Assembly: GCF_003569915.1 (NCBI RefSeq) | Contig: NZ_KZ984439.1 | Span: 310,001-374,000 of the forward strand | DNA length: 64,000 bases | Direction of reading: 5' to 3' | DNA from: Comamonas testosteroni | Lineage (GTDB): Bacteria; Pseudomonadota; Gammaproteobacteria; Burkholderiales; Burkholderiaceae_C | Shown here: positions 44,634-53,290 of the stretch, one piece after another | Layout of the letters: the number at the start of each line of letters is the position of its first letter | Numbering within the stretch: the stretch's first letter is position 1 | The notes under the pieces: generated by a model | The model's input: only the letters and a program-made list of their open reading frames with translations | Told to the model about the DNA's origin: nothing | Databases searched by the model: none | Made by a program: the position numbers and the translations under genes

Positions 44634-45833
44634 ATGACTGCCGCCAACCTAGCCGCTGAGCTCTGCACGCCTGAATCAACCCAGCTCGTTCCGCCCAAAG
44701 CCCTGCACGCCCGCGCCAGCGCGGCGGTGGCGCAGATGCAAGCCGATACCGGGCCGGGCGGGCAGGTGCCGGTCAGCCACTATCTGGATGCAGAGCGTTT
44801 TGCGCAGGAGCTGCAGCTGTTTCGCCAGCACCCACAGGCCGTGGCGGCGGCGTCTGATCTGCCTGCGCTGGGCAGCTGGCTGTCGCTGACTTACATGGGC
44901 ACACCGCTGCTGCTGGTGCGTCAGGCCAATGGCGCGGTGCAGGCCTTTCTCAATGTCTGCCGCCACCGGGGCGTGCGCGTGGTAGCCGAGGGTGCGGGCC
45001 GCGAAGCGCGCGCATTTACCTGCCCTTATCACGGCTGGACTTATCAGCCCGATGGTGCGCTGCGCGGCATGCCGCAGGCCGAGGGGTTTGCGAATCTGGA
45101 CAAGGCCGCGTCGGGCTTGCGAGCACTGGCGGTGGCCGAGAAAGCCGGGCTGATCTGGGTCATTCCCAACCCCGATCTGGCCGCGCAGGATGCTGCCGCC
45201 TCACTCACACCGATGATCGACGACCTGGCGGCGCTGGCGGGCATGCAGCAGCCGGTGGCGTTTGCGCCGCGCTCCTATGACGTGGCGGCCAACTGGAAGC
45301 TGCTGATGGACGGGGCCTTCGAGGCCTATCACTTCAAGGTGGCGCACAGGCAGACGATTGCGGCCATGTTCGCGGGCAATGTGCAACTGGTCGATGAGGC
45401 GGGGCTGAACCGGCGCCTGTATCTGCTCAAAAACAGCTTTGCCGAGCAGCAGCCCGACGCCGCCAGCTTTGAGCCGCGCCAGCATGGCAATCTGACCTAC
45501 TACTTCTTCCCCTTCAACACGGTGCTGGTGCAGCCCGATCATGCGCAGTTCAGCTGCATCGAGCCCATCAGCCCCAGCCTGAGCCGCATTCACGAGATCA
45601 CGCTGATCCCGCAGGCTCCGGCCACCGAAAAGGCCCAGAAATACTGGCAGGCCAATGTGGATCTGTACCGCCGCACGCTGGCCGAGGACTATGTGCTGGC
45701 CGAGTCGATTCAGCAGGGTCTGGCCAGCCGCGCCAATGACAGCTTTACCTTTGGCAGCTTTGAGTTCGCCATTCCACGCTTTCATGCCCAGCTCGATCAA
45801 CTTCTCAAAAATCAAAGCCAAAATAGCCGCTAG
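44634..45833 (+). CDS. Rieske non-haem iron oxygenase, large subunit
   Basis: A 399-residue oxygenase. The Rieske [2Fe-2S] ligands are C109, H111, C130 and H133 (VCRHRGVR ... FTCPYHGWTYQ). The mononuclear iron site shows H233 and H238 in AYHFKVAH. The bridging residue between the centres is a glutamate (E230, MDGAFEAYH) instead of the usual aspartate, as in carnitine/betaine-type monooxygenases (CntA, GbcA). The substrate could therefore be a quaternary amine, but this is inference. No reductase gene is adjacent. A TetR regulator follows. The gene's stop codon lies inside a dispersed repeat. Confidence 0.82.
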   Translation: MTAANLAAELCTPESTQLVPPKALHARASAAVAQMQADTGPGGQVPVSHYLDAERFAQELQLFRQHPQAVAAASDLPALGSWLSLTYMGTPLLLVRQANGAVQAFLNVCRHRGVRVVAEGAGREARAFTCPYHGWTYQPDGALRGMPQAEGFANLDKAASGLRALAVAEKAGLIWVIPNPDLAAQDAAASLTPMIDDLAALAGMQQPVAFAPRSYDVAANWKLLMDGAFEAYHFKVAHRQTIAAMFAGNVQLVDEAGLNRRLYLLKNSFAEQQPDAASFEPRQHGNLTYYFFPFNTVLVQPDHAQFSCIEPISPSLSRIHEITLIPQAPATEKAQKYWQANVDLYRRTLAEDYVLAESIQQGLASRANDSFTFGSFEFAIPRFHAQLDQLLKNQSQNSR

Positions 45834-45870
45834 TCCATAATAATCATAGGCTGGCAGCTATTATTTTTGA
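45823..45870 (+). repeat. Dispersed palindromic repeat, copy 10 (contains the oxygenase stop codon)
   Basis: CGCTAGTCCATAATAATC, then ATAGGCTGGCAG, then CTATTATTTTTGATG. The TAG at 45831-45833 inside the repeat ends the Rieske oxygenase, so the last residues of that protein come from the repeat. Confidence 0.6.
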
Positions 45871-45878
45871 TGATCACC

Positions 45879-46502
45879 ATGGGCAAAGACCGCAAGGCAT
45901 TGATTCTGGAAGTGGCAGAGCGCCACTTTGCCGTGCACGGCTTTGCGGGCGCATCGCTATCGGCCATTGCGCGCGATTGCGAGCTGGGCAACGCGGGCCT
46001 GCTGCACCACTTTGCCAGCAAGGAGCTGCTCTACCGCGCCCTGCTTGAAGCCCATGGCCAGAACCTGATGCAGCGCATGGACGCACTGCTGGCCCATGCC
46101 GCGCCGCCCGATCAACTGGCGGGCTTTATCGCGCTGCAGCTGGACTGGATGCGTGACTGCCCCACCGCAGCCCAGCTCATCACGCGCGAGCTGCTGGATA
46201 ACTCCGAGCGCATTGCCAAAGCCCAGCCCCGCCCGCTGGAGCGTTTTCTGAACGCAGCGCTGACGCTGCTGGAAGACGGCCAGCGCACAGGCCAGCTGCG
46301 CCGCGACCTGCCCGCGCTGGCTCTGCTGACCATGGTGCTGGGCAGCCTGAACTACGCCCACATCGTGCGCCCCACCTTCGAGCGCGCGTTTGCCGACCCG
46401 GCGCTGGCCGATGAAACCGCCTGGATGCAGGGCATGGCAACGCATGTGCTGCAGCTGCTGGCACCGGCCTCGGGAGCGGCATCGGATACCGCAGCCCGCT
46501 AG
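45879..46502 (+). CDS. TetR-family transcriptional regulator
   Basis: A 207-residue regulator with an N-terminal helix-turn-helix (FAVHGFAGASLSAIARDCEL followed by GNAGLLHHFASKELLYRALL) and a C-terminal ligand-binding domain of normal size. It lies 45 bp after the Rieske oxygenase, separated by a dispersed repeat. It probably controls that gene through the palindrome at 44580-44599. I chose the ATG at 45879; ATG 45870 is also possible. Confidence 0.85.
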   Translation: MGKDRKALILEVAERHFAVHGFAGASLSAIARDCELGNAGLLHHFASKELLYRALLEAHGQNLMQRMDALLAHAAPPDQLAGFIALQLDWMRDCPTAAQLITRELLDNSERIAKAQPRPLERFLNAALTLLEDGQRTGQLRRDLPALALLTMVLGSLNYAHIVRPTFERAFADPALADETAWMQGMATHVLQLLAPASGAASDTAAR

Positions 46503-46535
46503 CGTGCGTACGGTCCCCGCTCGGTTGCGCCGCGC

Positions 46536-46691
46536 TCATTGGCCATTCGGCGGCACCCTGAAGTTCTCGCCAACGCGCCGCTCGGCGCGCTGCAACAGCG
46601 CACTGAGCCAGTTCCAGAACCGCCGCAAACGGCCTTGGGGTGGCTGTGCTGCATCAATAGCCGGGGCCATGGTGTTTTCGGTGTTTTTCAT
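46536..46691 (-). CDS. Possible small protein divergent from a LysR gene
   Basis: 51 residues from an ATG at 46691 (AAGGG seven bases upstream). It contains a basic, Trp-rich amphipathic stretch (RLRRFWNWLSALLQRAERRV). It is divergent from the LysR gene and could be its target or chance coding. Supporting evidence is only the ribosome-binding site, composition and position. Confidence 0.35.
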   Translation of the reverse strand: MKNTENTMAPAIDAAQPPQGRLRRFWNWLSALLQRAERRVGENFRVPPNGQ

Positions 46692-46784
46692 AGCCCTTGA
46701 TGCTGGGCATGGGCTTAACATCTGTAAAGTTGAATTGAATGAACAGTTAGTTCAGAAATTCTGACCTTAAGCAGATTCCAGCCC

Positions 46785-47678
46785 ATGCGTAACCTCAACC
46801 TCGACCAGCTCCAGACCCTGGTGGCGATTGCCGATCTGGGCACCTTTGCCGCCGCCGCACAGGCCCTACATCTGGCGCCGCCCACGGTCAGCCTGCATAT
46901 CAAGGAGCTGGAGCAGCGCATGAACGCCCCGCTGCTGGTGCGCGGCAGACGGCAGGCGGAGCTGACCTCTGCCGGGCAGTTGCTGGTGCGCGAAGGCCGC
47001 AAGCTGCTGCTGGCCTGCGACGACCTGATGGAGCGCGTGCAGCGCCACGCCGCCGGCCGCGAAGGCACGGTGCGCGTGGGCGTGTCTGCCGGTGTCAGCA
47101 CGCGGCTGCTGCCGCTGATGCTGGAGATGCTCAGCCAGCGCAACCCTGGCGTGGAAGTGCGGCTGGAGGCCGTGGGCTCGGCCGAATCCATGAAGCGGCT
47201 GGCCGCTGGCACGCTGGATGTGGCCGTGGTCGCCAGCCCGCAGCCTTTGAACGCGGAGATCACGCTCACACCCTGGCGCAACGACCCGCTGATCGCCCTG
47301 TTGCCCGCGAGCTGGGAGGCACCGGAGCAGGTTACGCCCGAGTGGCTGTCACAGCGGCGCTGGGCCTCGTTTTCCGCGCCCACACAAATGCACGGGCTGA
47401 TCGCGACCTGGTTTGCGCTGGCGGGCTACACGCCGCGCCCGTTTCTGGCACTGACTTACCCCGGCGCGCTCAAAAGTCTGGCCGCTGCCAGCCAGAGCGC
47501 GGCGCTGCTGCCGCTCGAAGAAGTCGAGGACCAGCTGCATTCGCCGCAGGTGCAAATTCGCCACCTCAGCCCCACGCTGATGCGCCCCATGGCCGTGGCC
47601 CACCGCTTGCAGCCCGATCTGAACCCGGCCGTGGCCAGCGTGCTTGCGGTACTGGCGGCTTTTGGCAATGTGGGCTGA
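46785..47678 (+). CDS. LysR-family transcriptional regulator
   Basis: A 297-residue protein with an N-terminal helix-turn-helix (LGTFAAAAQALHLAPPTVSL, then HIKELEQRM) and an effector-binding domain of standard length. No obvious divergent enzyme gene lies beside it; the nearest upstream feature is a possible small protein on the opposite strand. The regulon is unknown. Confidence 0.86.
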   Translation: MRNLNLDQLQTLVAIADLGTFAAAAQALHLAPPTVSLHIKELEQRMNAPLLVRGRRQAELTSAGQLLVREGRKLLLACDDLMERVQRHAAGREGTVRVGVSAGVSTRLLPLMLEMLSQRNPGVEVRLEAVGSAESMKRLAAGTLDVAVVASPQPLNAEITLTPWRNDPLIALLPASWEAPEQVTPEWLSQRRWASFSAPTQMHGLIATWFALAGYTPRPFLALTYPGALKSLAAASQSAALLPLEEVEDQLHSPQVQIRHLSPTLMRPMAVAHRLQPDLNPAVASVLAVLAAFGNVG

Positions 47679-47687
47679 ATTGACGAC

Positions 47688-47715
47688 TTGACCGCAATGG
47701 TCAGTTGCCTACAAT
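47688..47715 (+). promoter_or_regulatory. Sigma-70 promoter of the ABC-F gene
   Basis: TTGACC (47688-47693) and TACAAT (47710-47715) are separated by 16 bp and both are close to consensus. This places transcription start near 47722, giving an ABC-F leader of about 136 nucleotides. Confidence 0.65.
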
Positions 47716-47750
47716 CGCCCTCTTTCCAACCTTTGCGAGGTTCAAGACCC

Positions 47751-47762
47751 ATGCGCCATTGA
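47751..47762 (+). CDS. Putative three-codon leader ORF (Met-Arg-His-stop) before the ABC-F gene
   Basis: ATG-CGC-CAT-TGA lies in the ABC-F leader with GCGAGG about 12 bases upstream. Four bases after its stop, GCCGTC/GACGGC forms a hairpin (47767-47783). The arrangement resembles translation-attenuation leaders of antibiotic-responsive ABC-F genes. A three-codon ORF could occur by chance. Confidence 0.35.
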   Translation: MRH

Positions 47763-47857
47763 TGCCGCCGTCTCGCTGACGGCCACTTCCCTCCCCCTCT
47801 CGTTGCCTGTTTGCGCACGGTGCAGGGATGTCGGCATCATTTCATCGCAAGGTCTTC

Positions 47858-49522
47858 ATGACGCAAGCCCATCTGACGCTGCACAGCGTCTCCTTCACGC
47901 TGCCCAACGGGCGCCAGCTTTTTTCTTCACTCTCCGCCAGCTTTGGCACGCAGCGCACAGCACTGGTCGGGCGCAATGGCGTGGGCAAAAGCGTGCTCGC
48001 GCGCATTCTGGCGGGCGAGCTGGCCCCGAGCAGCGGCACCGTCAGCCGCGCGGGCCGCATTCACTATCTGCCGCAAAATCCGCTGGACAGACAGCCCCAA
48101 CAAAGCATTGCCGCACTGGCGGGGCTTGAAGCGGCGCTGCAGGCACTCGCGCGCATCGAGCAAGGCAGCTGCGATGCGCAGGACTTTGAGCAGCTGGCCG
48201 ACCGCTGGGAGCTGCGCCAGCAGTTTCAGGCCCAGCTCGCGCAGATCGGCCTGCCCCAGCTATCGCCCGAGACCCCGGCCAGCCAGCTCAGCGGTGGCCA
48301 GGCCATGCGCGTGGCACTGCTGGGCGCGCGCCTTGCGCAGGCGGATTTTCTGATTCTGGACGAGCCCAGCAACCATCTGGACGCGGCCAGCCGCGCCGCG
48401 CTGGCTGCAGAGCTTGCGCAATGGCGCGGCGGCCTGCTGCTGATCAGCCATGACCGGGTGTTGCTGGACGTGATGGAATCCATTGCTGAATTGAGCGCCA
48501 GCGTAATCAACACCTACGGCGGCAGCTATGCTTTTTATGAGCAGGCCCAGCGCCAGCAGGCTCAAAATGCCGCCAGCGAACTGGCGCGCCTGAAGCTCGA
48601 GCGCAGCCGCGCAGAACAGGCCCTGCGCACCCAGCAAGAGCGTCAGGCCCGCAGGCAGTCGCGCGGCGACAAGTTGGGCAAGAGCGGCAATCAGGCCAAG
48701 ATACTGCTGGACTTTGGCAAGGAGCGCGCGCAAAGCAGCAGCGCCAAGCTCGCCAACCAGCATGCCGCCACGCGCGATGCGCTGAACCAGAGCGTGCGCG
48801 AAGCTGCCCGAACCCTGCAGCAGCAAACCGACTGGCAGGCCAGCGCCGTGCACTGGCACCTGCCGGAGCTGAGCGCCAGCCGCGGTGACCGTATCGTGGC
48901 CGAGCTGCACGATGTGCAGCTGCCGCATGTGCCTCGTACAGCCCCGGCTCTGGCGCCTATTCATCTGCAGCTGCGCGCCGGGCAGCGCCTGGCGATCTGC
49001 GGGCCCAATGGCTGCGGCAAATCCACCCTGCTGCAAGTGCTGGCCGGGCAGCTGCCGCCGCAGCAGGGCCAGCGGCGCGTAGCCGTGCCTTTTGTCCTGC
49101 TGGACCAGCGCCAGAGTCTGCTGCAACCCCAGCTGTCCGTGCTGCAGCAACTGCAGGCCGCCAGCCCGCGCACGCCCGAATCGCTGCAGCGCATGCGCCT
49201 GGCGCAACTGGGGCTGGATGCGCGGCATATGGAGCAGGCCAGCAGCGAACTCAGCGGCGGCGAGCGCCTCAAAGCCGCCATGGCCTGCGCGCTGTATCGT
49301 GATGAGCCTGCCCAGCTTTTGCTGCTGGACGAACCGGACAACCATCTGGACCTGCCGTCCCTCAAGTCACTGGAAGCCATGCTGCGCCAGTACCCGGGTA
49401 CGCTGGTCATCGTCTCGCATGATGAGGCCCTGCTGCAGGCGCTGAACCTCACGCACAGGCTGGAGTGGACACACCAGGGCTGGCGGCTTCAGGGGCAGAC
49501 AGCGCAACTCTCAGGTGTCTGA
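47858..49522 (+). CDS. ABC-F family ATPase (ribosome-acting)
   Basis: A 554-residue protein with two ABC cassettes and no membrane segments. Cassette 1 has LVGRNGVGKSVLARIL, QLSGGQAMRVALLGA and DFLILDEPSNHLD; cassette 2 has ICGPNGCGKSTLLQVL, ELSGGERLKAAMACAL and LLLLDEPDNHLD. A charged inter-domain linker lies at about 235-320. ABC-F proteins bind the ribosomal E site and modulate translation or protect against antibiotics; which role applies here is not clear. I chose the ATG at 47858. Convergent with the MFS gene, whose stop is 7 bp away. Confidence 0.88.
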   Translation: MTQAHLTLHSVSFTLPNGRQLFSSLSASFGTQRTALVGRNGVGKSVLARILAGELAPSSGTVSRAGRIHYLPQNPLDRQPQQSIAALAGLEAALQALARIEQGSCDAQDFEQLADRWELRQQFQAQLAQIGLPQLSPETPASQLSGGQAMRVALLGARLAQADFLILDEPSNHLDAASRAALAAELAQWRGGLLLISHDRVLLDVMESIAELSASVINTYGGSYAFYEQAQRQQAQNAASELARLKLERSRAEQALRTQQERQARRQSRGDKLGKSGNQAKILLDFGKERAQSSSAKLANQHAATRDALNQSVREAARTLQQQTDWQASAVHWHLPELSASRGDRIVAELHDVQLPHVPRTAPALAPIHLQLRAGQRLAICGPNGCGKSTLLQVLAGQLPPQQGQRRVAVPFVLLDQRQSLLQPQLSVLQQLQAASPRTPESLQRMRLAQLGLDARHMEQASSELSGGERLKAAMACALYRDEPAQLLLLDEPDNHLDLPSLKSLEAMLRQYPGTLVIVSHDEALLQALNLTHRLEWTHQGWRLQGQTAQLSGV

Positions 49523-49529
49523 TTCCCAT

Positions 49530-50840
49530 CTACAGCGCCGCTCTCATCTTCTGCGCGTCGGCCACAAAGCTGCGGTTGGCGATCCAGATCGCAACGCCGC
49601 TCAGAAACAGCGTGGCGGGCACAACCATCATGGCCCCGTGCAGACCCACACCCTTGAGCTGGTCTGTCAGCTCATTCGTGTGCGCCGCAAGCATGGCGAC
49701 TTGGGTGTAGTGGTCAGACAGCGCGCCCACCAGCACAGGCCCCATGCCGCCCCCCAAGATGTAGAGCAAGGCGGTATAGACGGCATAGGCCGTGGCGCGC
49801 AGCCGCGGCTCCACCACGTCCTGCATGGCCGGGTAGACACAGGTGTAGAAGTTGTATTGCAGCAGCCAGCCCAGACAAAACAGCGCGGTGAAAATCAGTA
49901 AACCGCCCTGCTCGTACCTGAGCGCCAGCGCCGTCAGCACGGCGGCCAGCATCATGCTGCTGGCTCCGAAGATCAGGCGCGCCTTGGGGTGGATGCGATG
50001 CATTCTGTCCGCCACCGCACCGCCCGCCGTCAGCCCCAGCAGGCCGGACATGCCAATGATCACGCCCGTCATGACGGCAGCGGTCGTCAGGCTTGCGCCA
50101 AAGTAGCGCTGGATCAGCGGCACCAGAAAGCTCCCGGCGGCATAGGCGGCCATGCTGGCAAAAATTCCGGCCACCACTAGCCAGCGCATGGTCCAGGAAG
50201 ATAGGACTTTGCGAATCGGCTTGGCCACGGGCTGGCTCTTTTCCTGCGCGCCGTCTGCAGCGCCCCGTGCCGGCTCCTTGATGAACAGCATCAGCAGCGC
50301 CAGCAGCACGCCAGGCACCACCGCGATGTAGAACGGAGCCCTCCAGTTTCCGAAGTATTGAACGATGGGACCCGTGGTGAAAAAGGCCAGCAAACTGCCC
50401 AGCGGCAGCCCGAGCATGAAAATTCCCATGGGCAGGGAGCGTTTCTCACTCGGGAAAAGATCGCCTATCAGCGACGTGGAAGCCGGGCCAAACGTTGCCT
50501 CACCAATGCCAACGCAGATGCGGATGACAAAAAACGCGGCATAGCTCCAGGCCAACCCGGTGAACCCCGTAAACAGGCTCCATACCAGAAGCCCCACCCC
50601 CATGATGATCTTGCGTGACGCGGTGTCCGACCAGCGCCCCAGAGGGATCACCGTGAGCGCATAGGCCACGGTAAATGCCGCACCCACCAGACCGAACTGC
50701 GTATCACTCAGGCCCCACTCCCGGCGAATCGGTTCAACCACAATCGCGGGCAAGGTGCGATCGTAGATATTGAGCATATTGGCCAGCAGCAAAAGCGTCA
50801 CGATCTTCCAGGCACTCTGACTCTGGTTTGCTTCCTTCAT
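49530..50840 (-). CDS. MFS transporter
   Basis: A 436-residue permease with about 12 membrane helices. The MFS loop-2/3 motif GRWSDTASRK, NMLNIYDRTLPAIVVEPI in helix 1 and a central charged loop are visible. The start at 50840 has GGGGGAG upstream. It lies 89 bp after an M24-family hydrolase gene on the same strand, with a divergent LysR beyond it. It probably imports the hydrolase substrate. Confidence 0.87.
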   Translation of the reverse strand: MKEANQSQSAWKIVTLLLLANMLNIYDRTLPAIVVEPIRREWGLSDTQFGLVGAAFTVAYALTVIPLGRWSDTASRKIIMGVGLLVWSLFTGFTGLAWSYAAFFVIRICVGIGEATFGPASTSLIGDLFPSEKRSLPMGIFMLGLPLGSLLAFFTTGPIVQYFGNWRAPFYIAVVPGVLLALLMLFIKEPARGAADGAQEKSQPVAKPIRKVLSSWTMRWLVVAGIFASMAAYAAGSFLVPLIQRYFGASLTTAAVMTGVIIGMSGLLGLTAGGAVADRMHRIHPKARLIFGASSMMLAAVLTALALRYEQGGLLIFTALFCLGWLLQYNFYTCVYPAMQDVVEPRLRATAYAVYTALLYILGGGMGPVLVGALSDHYTQVAMLAAHTNELTDQLKGVGLHGAMMVVPATLFLSGVAIWIANRSFVADAQKMRAAL

Positions 50841-50929
50841 GGTGGACTCCCCCGACTTGTCACTTGTCTCGTCATATTGGTATGGATGGATCGGGCCATG
50901 GGCACCAAGCGCCCTTGCCACGTGGGTCC

Positions 50930-52147
50930 TCAGGCCCGCGGCAGTGTCAATTCCTGCAGCGTCTGTGGTGCGCTGGTCAGGCAGCGGTTGCCGGTCTCGG
51001 TGATCAGCACCGTGTCGGAGAAGCGAAAGCCTCCTATGCCTGGGAGGTAGATCCCCGGCTCGATGCTGAAGAGCATATGGGGCCTGATTTCATGCTCATG
51101 GCCGTCGGCCAGATACGGGCCTTCGTGCCGGGTCACCCCAAAGCTGTGGCCGGTGCGGTGCAGCAGCTTGTCGCCATAGCCTCGCGCCGTGAGCAGCGCC
51201 GTCACGCGGCGGTCCACCTCCGCCATATTTGCGCCCGGCACCGCCAGCTCAAACGCCAACGCCCGCGCGTCCAGCATGTCATGAAAAGGACGCACCGCCG
51301 CTTCGGGAACATGGCCGAGAAAAAACGTGCGCTCCACCTCTGCGCCATAGCCGTTGGCTGTGCCACACACCAGGGTGACATGAGGGCCGCCTTCTTCCAG
51401 GCAGGTGCGGATGTCGGGAACCAGATGCGGGTCATGAGAGATCGAGGGCGGCGTGGCCACCGCGATCGCCTCACAGGCCATCACGTTCACATCGGGGTGC
51501 TGCATCACCAGCTCGCCCACCAGCGCACCGCCAATCTGCGAATTCAGCGCAAAGACACTGGAGCCGGGTTTTGCAGCGGCCAGCAGACGTTCATGCCCCT
51601 GACTCAGCCAGTGACTGGTAAATGCGAGACGAGAAATCTCGAACGCCGATTTGATCTCGCGCACCTCTTCCACGATATCGGCAACGATGGTACGGCCAGC
51701 AGCGGCCCTCTCGACTAGCCGCTCCACCACGCGTTCGATGGCGAGCGGGCACTGCTGCTCCAGGCCGATGCGCTGACCTTGCCTGATGACATCGAGCAGG
51801 CGGTCCGACCACATCTGCCCAGCAGGCGCGGGAAACTCAAAGTAGTGCACAAACTCCACATCGCCCACGGCGCGCTGGCGCACATGCGATTCTTCCAGCT
51901 TTGGCATCAGGAAAATCAGTGGCCCGCTGGCCGGAATGACCACCAGAAAAGGCCGCTCGTGCACAAAGTTCTTGAAGTTGGTCAGGTAGAAAACGTTCAC
52001 CGGGTCGTGGCACAGGTAGAAGTCCAGCTCAAGCTCGGCCATCCTGGCCCGAATGGCTGCAACACGTCTTGCGATCTCTGATCGGTCCGGCGCCGCGCAA
52101 TGCGGTTCTAAAGGTGGGGCCACAACCTGTTGCTGACTCTTATTCAT
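50930..52147 (-). CDS. M24-family (creatinase/prolidase-fold) hydrolase with altered metal site
   Basis: A 405-residue pita-bread-fold protein with an N-terminal creatinase-type domain and an M24 C-terminal domain. H334 (GHSFGVTRHEGP) and E363 (FSIEPGIY) are kept. The two aspartates and the last glutamate of the five metal ligands are replaced, by L259, E270 and S377 (GFRFSDTV instead of R-x-E-D). Creatinase shares this loss and works without metal. It is therefore probably a C-N hydrolase rather than a proline aminopeptidase. The TTGGAGA site supports the ATG at 52147. Operon with the MFS transporter. Confidence 0.8.
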   Translation of the reverse strand: MNKSQQQVVAPPLEPHCAAPDRSEIARRVAAIRARMAELELDFYLCHDPVNVFYLTNFKNFVHERPFLVVIPASGPLIFLMPKLEESHVRQRAVGDVEFVHYFEFPAPAGQMWSDRLLDVIRQGQRIGLEQQCPLAIERVVERLVERAAAGRTIVADIVEEVREIKSAFEISRLAFTSHWLSQGHERLLAAAKPGSSVFALNSQIGGALVGELVMQHPDVNVMACEAIAVATPPSISHDPHLVPDIRTCLEEGGPHVTLVCGTANGYGAEVERTFFLGHVPEAAVRPFHDMLDARALAFELAVPGANMAEVDRRVTALLTARGYGDKLLHRTGHSFGVTRHEGPYLADGHEHEIRPHMLFSIEPGIYLPGIGGFRFSDTVLITETGNRCLTSAPQTLQELTLPRA

Positions 52148-52315
52148 GGTGTCTCCAATGATTCTTTGCGCGATATGAGCAAACCACCAAGGCAGCGCCA
52201 AGTGCTTGCTTTCAAAGCATCTTAGTCAGCAATAAAATTTTTGAAATTTATAATAAGAATCTTCAATATTGATATGGTGAATAGTTGGTTGCCACCTTTT
52301 GCCCAAGGACAAGCC

Positions 52316-53254
52316 ATGAACTATCGCGCTGCCGACCTGAACCTGCTCAAGGTTTTCGAGGCTCTCATGACGGAGAGAAATGTGACTCGGGCCGCTGACA
52401 AGCTGTCGCTGACGCAGCCCACCGTCAGCAACGCCTTGCGGCGTCTGCGCGAGACTTTTGATGACCCCTTGTTTGTGCGCAGCGGCAGCGGGGTGCGGCC
52501 CACGCCAAAGGCCACCGATCTCTGGAAGCCGCTATCCAACGCCCTGCAGGGCATACGTGCCGCAATGGAAGGCGACAGCTTCGACGCAGCCAACAGCCAG
52601 GCCGAACTCAGCATTGCCATGACGGACTACACCTCGCGCATCGTGACACCAGCGCTGTTGGCTCAGGTCAGCGCACTGGCTCCAGCCATGAAGGTACACA
52701 CTCGTCCCGGTGCTGTTGCGCACTTTTGTCGCATGCTTGCCGACGAAAGCGCTGATTTCGCCATTGGCACCTATAACGACGATATCCACCGCCCGGCCTA
52801 TCTGCGCTCTCGCAGGCTGTGGTCCGTGGACTTTCCCTGCTTCATGCGCGCAGGCCACCCACTGGCTGGCCCCGGCAAGATTTCCCTCAAGAAATTCCTC
52901 AACGCCCGCCATCTCGACGTGAGTTTGACGGGAGAAACCGCAGCCCTGTATGACCGTATCCTCGATAGCCGGGGCCTGAGACGCAATCTGGTTTCGGTAG
53001 TCGGCCACTACACGACAGCCTATGAGGCAGTGCGCGCCTCAGATCTGATTGCGGTTCTGCCCTGGTCGCAAAGCCTCGAAAGCGCCCACCCGCCCGGGTT
53101 GGTGCTGATCACGCCCCCCTTGCCCGCACCAGCCAGAACCGTGGAGCTTTTCTGGCATGAGCGCTATGAAACCTCAGCCCAGCATCAGTGGATGCGGGAG
53201 CTAATCATTTCGCTGTTTGCCAAACATCAACTGGGCAGTACGGACAGACCGTAG
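52316..53254 (+). CDS. LysR-family regulator (NodD-like)
   Basis: A 312-residue protein opening MNYRAADLNLLKVFEALMTE, with a helix-turn-helix (KLSLTQPTVSNALRRLRETF) and DPLFVRSGSG. This resembles the NodD/NahR/LinR branch of LysR proteins, which activate divergent catabolic genes. It is divergent from the M24 hydrolase/MFS pair, whose promoter region (52148-52315) is AT-rich. I chose the ATG at 52316 with CAAGGAC upstream. Confidence 0.86.
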   Translation: MNYRAADLNLLKVFEALMTERNVTRAADKLSLTQPTVSNALRRLRETFDDPLFVRSGSGVRPTPKATDLWKPLSNALQGIRAAMEGDSFDAANSQAELSIAMTDYTSRIVTPALLAQVSALAPAMKVHTRPGAVAHFCRMLADESADFAIGTYNDDIHRPAYLRSRRLWSVDFPCFMRAGHPLAGPGKISLKKFLNARHLDVSLTGETAALYDRILDSRGLRRNLVSVVGHYTTAYEAVRASDLIAVLPWSQSLESAHPPGLVLITPPLPAPARTVELFWHERYETSAQHQWMRELIISLFAKHQLGSTDRP

Positions 53255-53290
53255 GCGGCTGCAACGGTGCCTGCGGCCTGAGCCTGAGAT

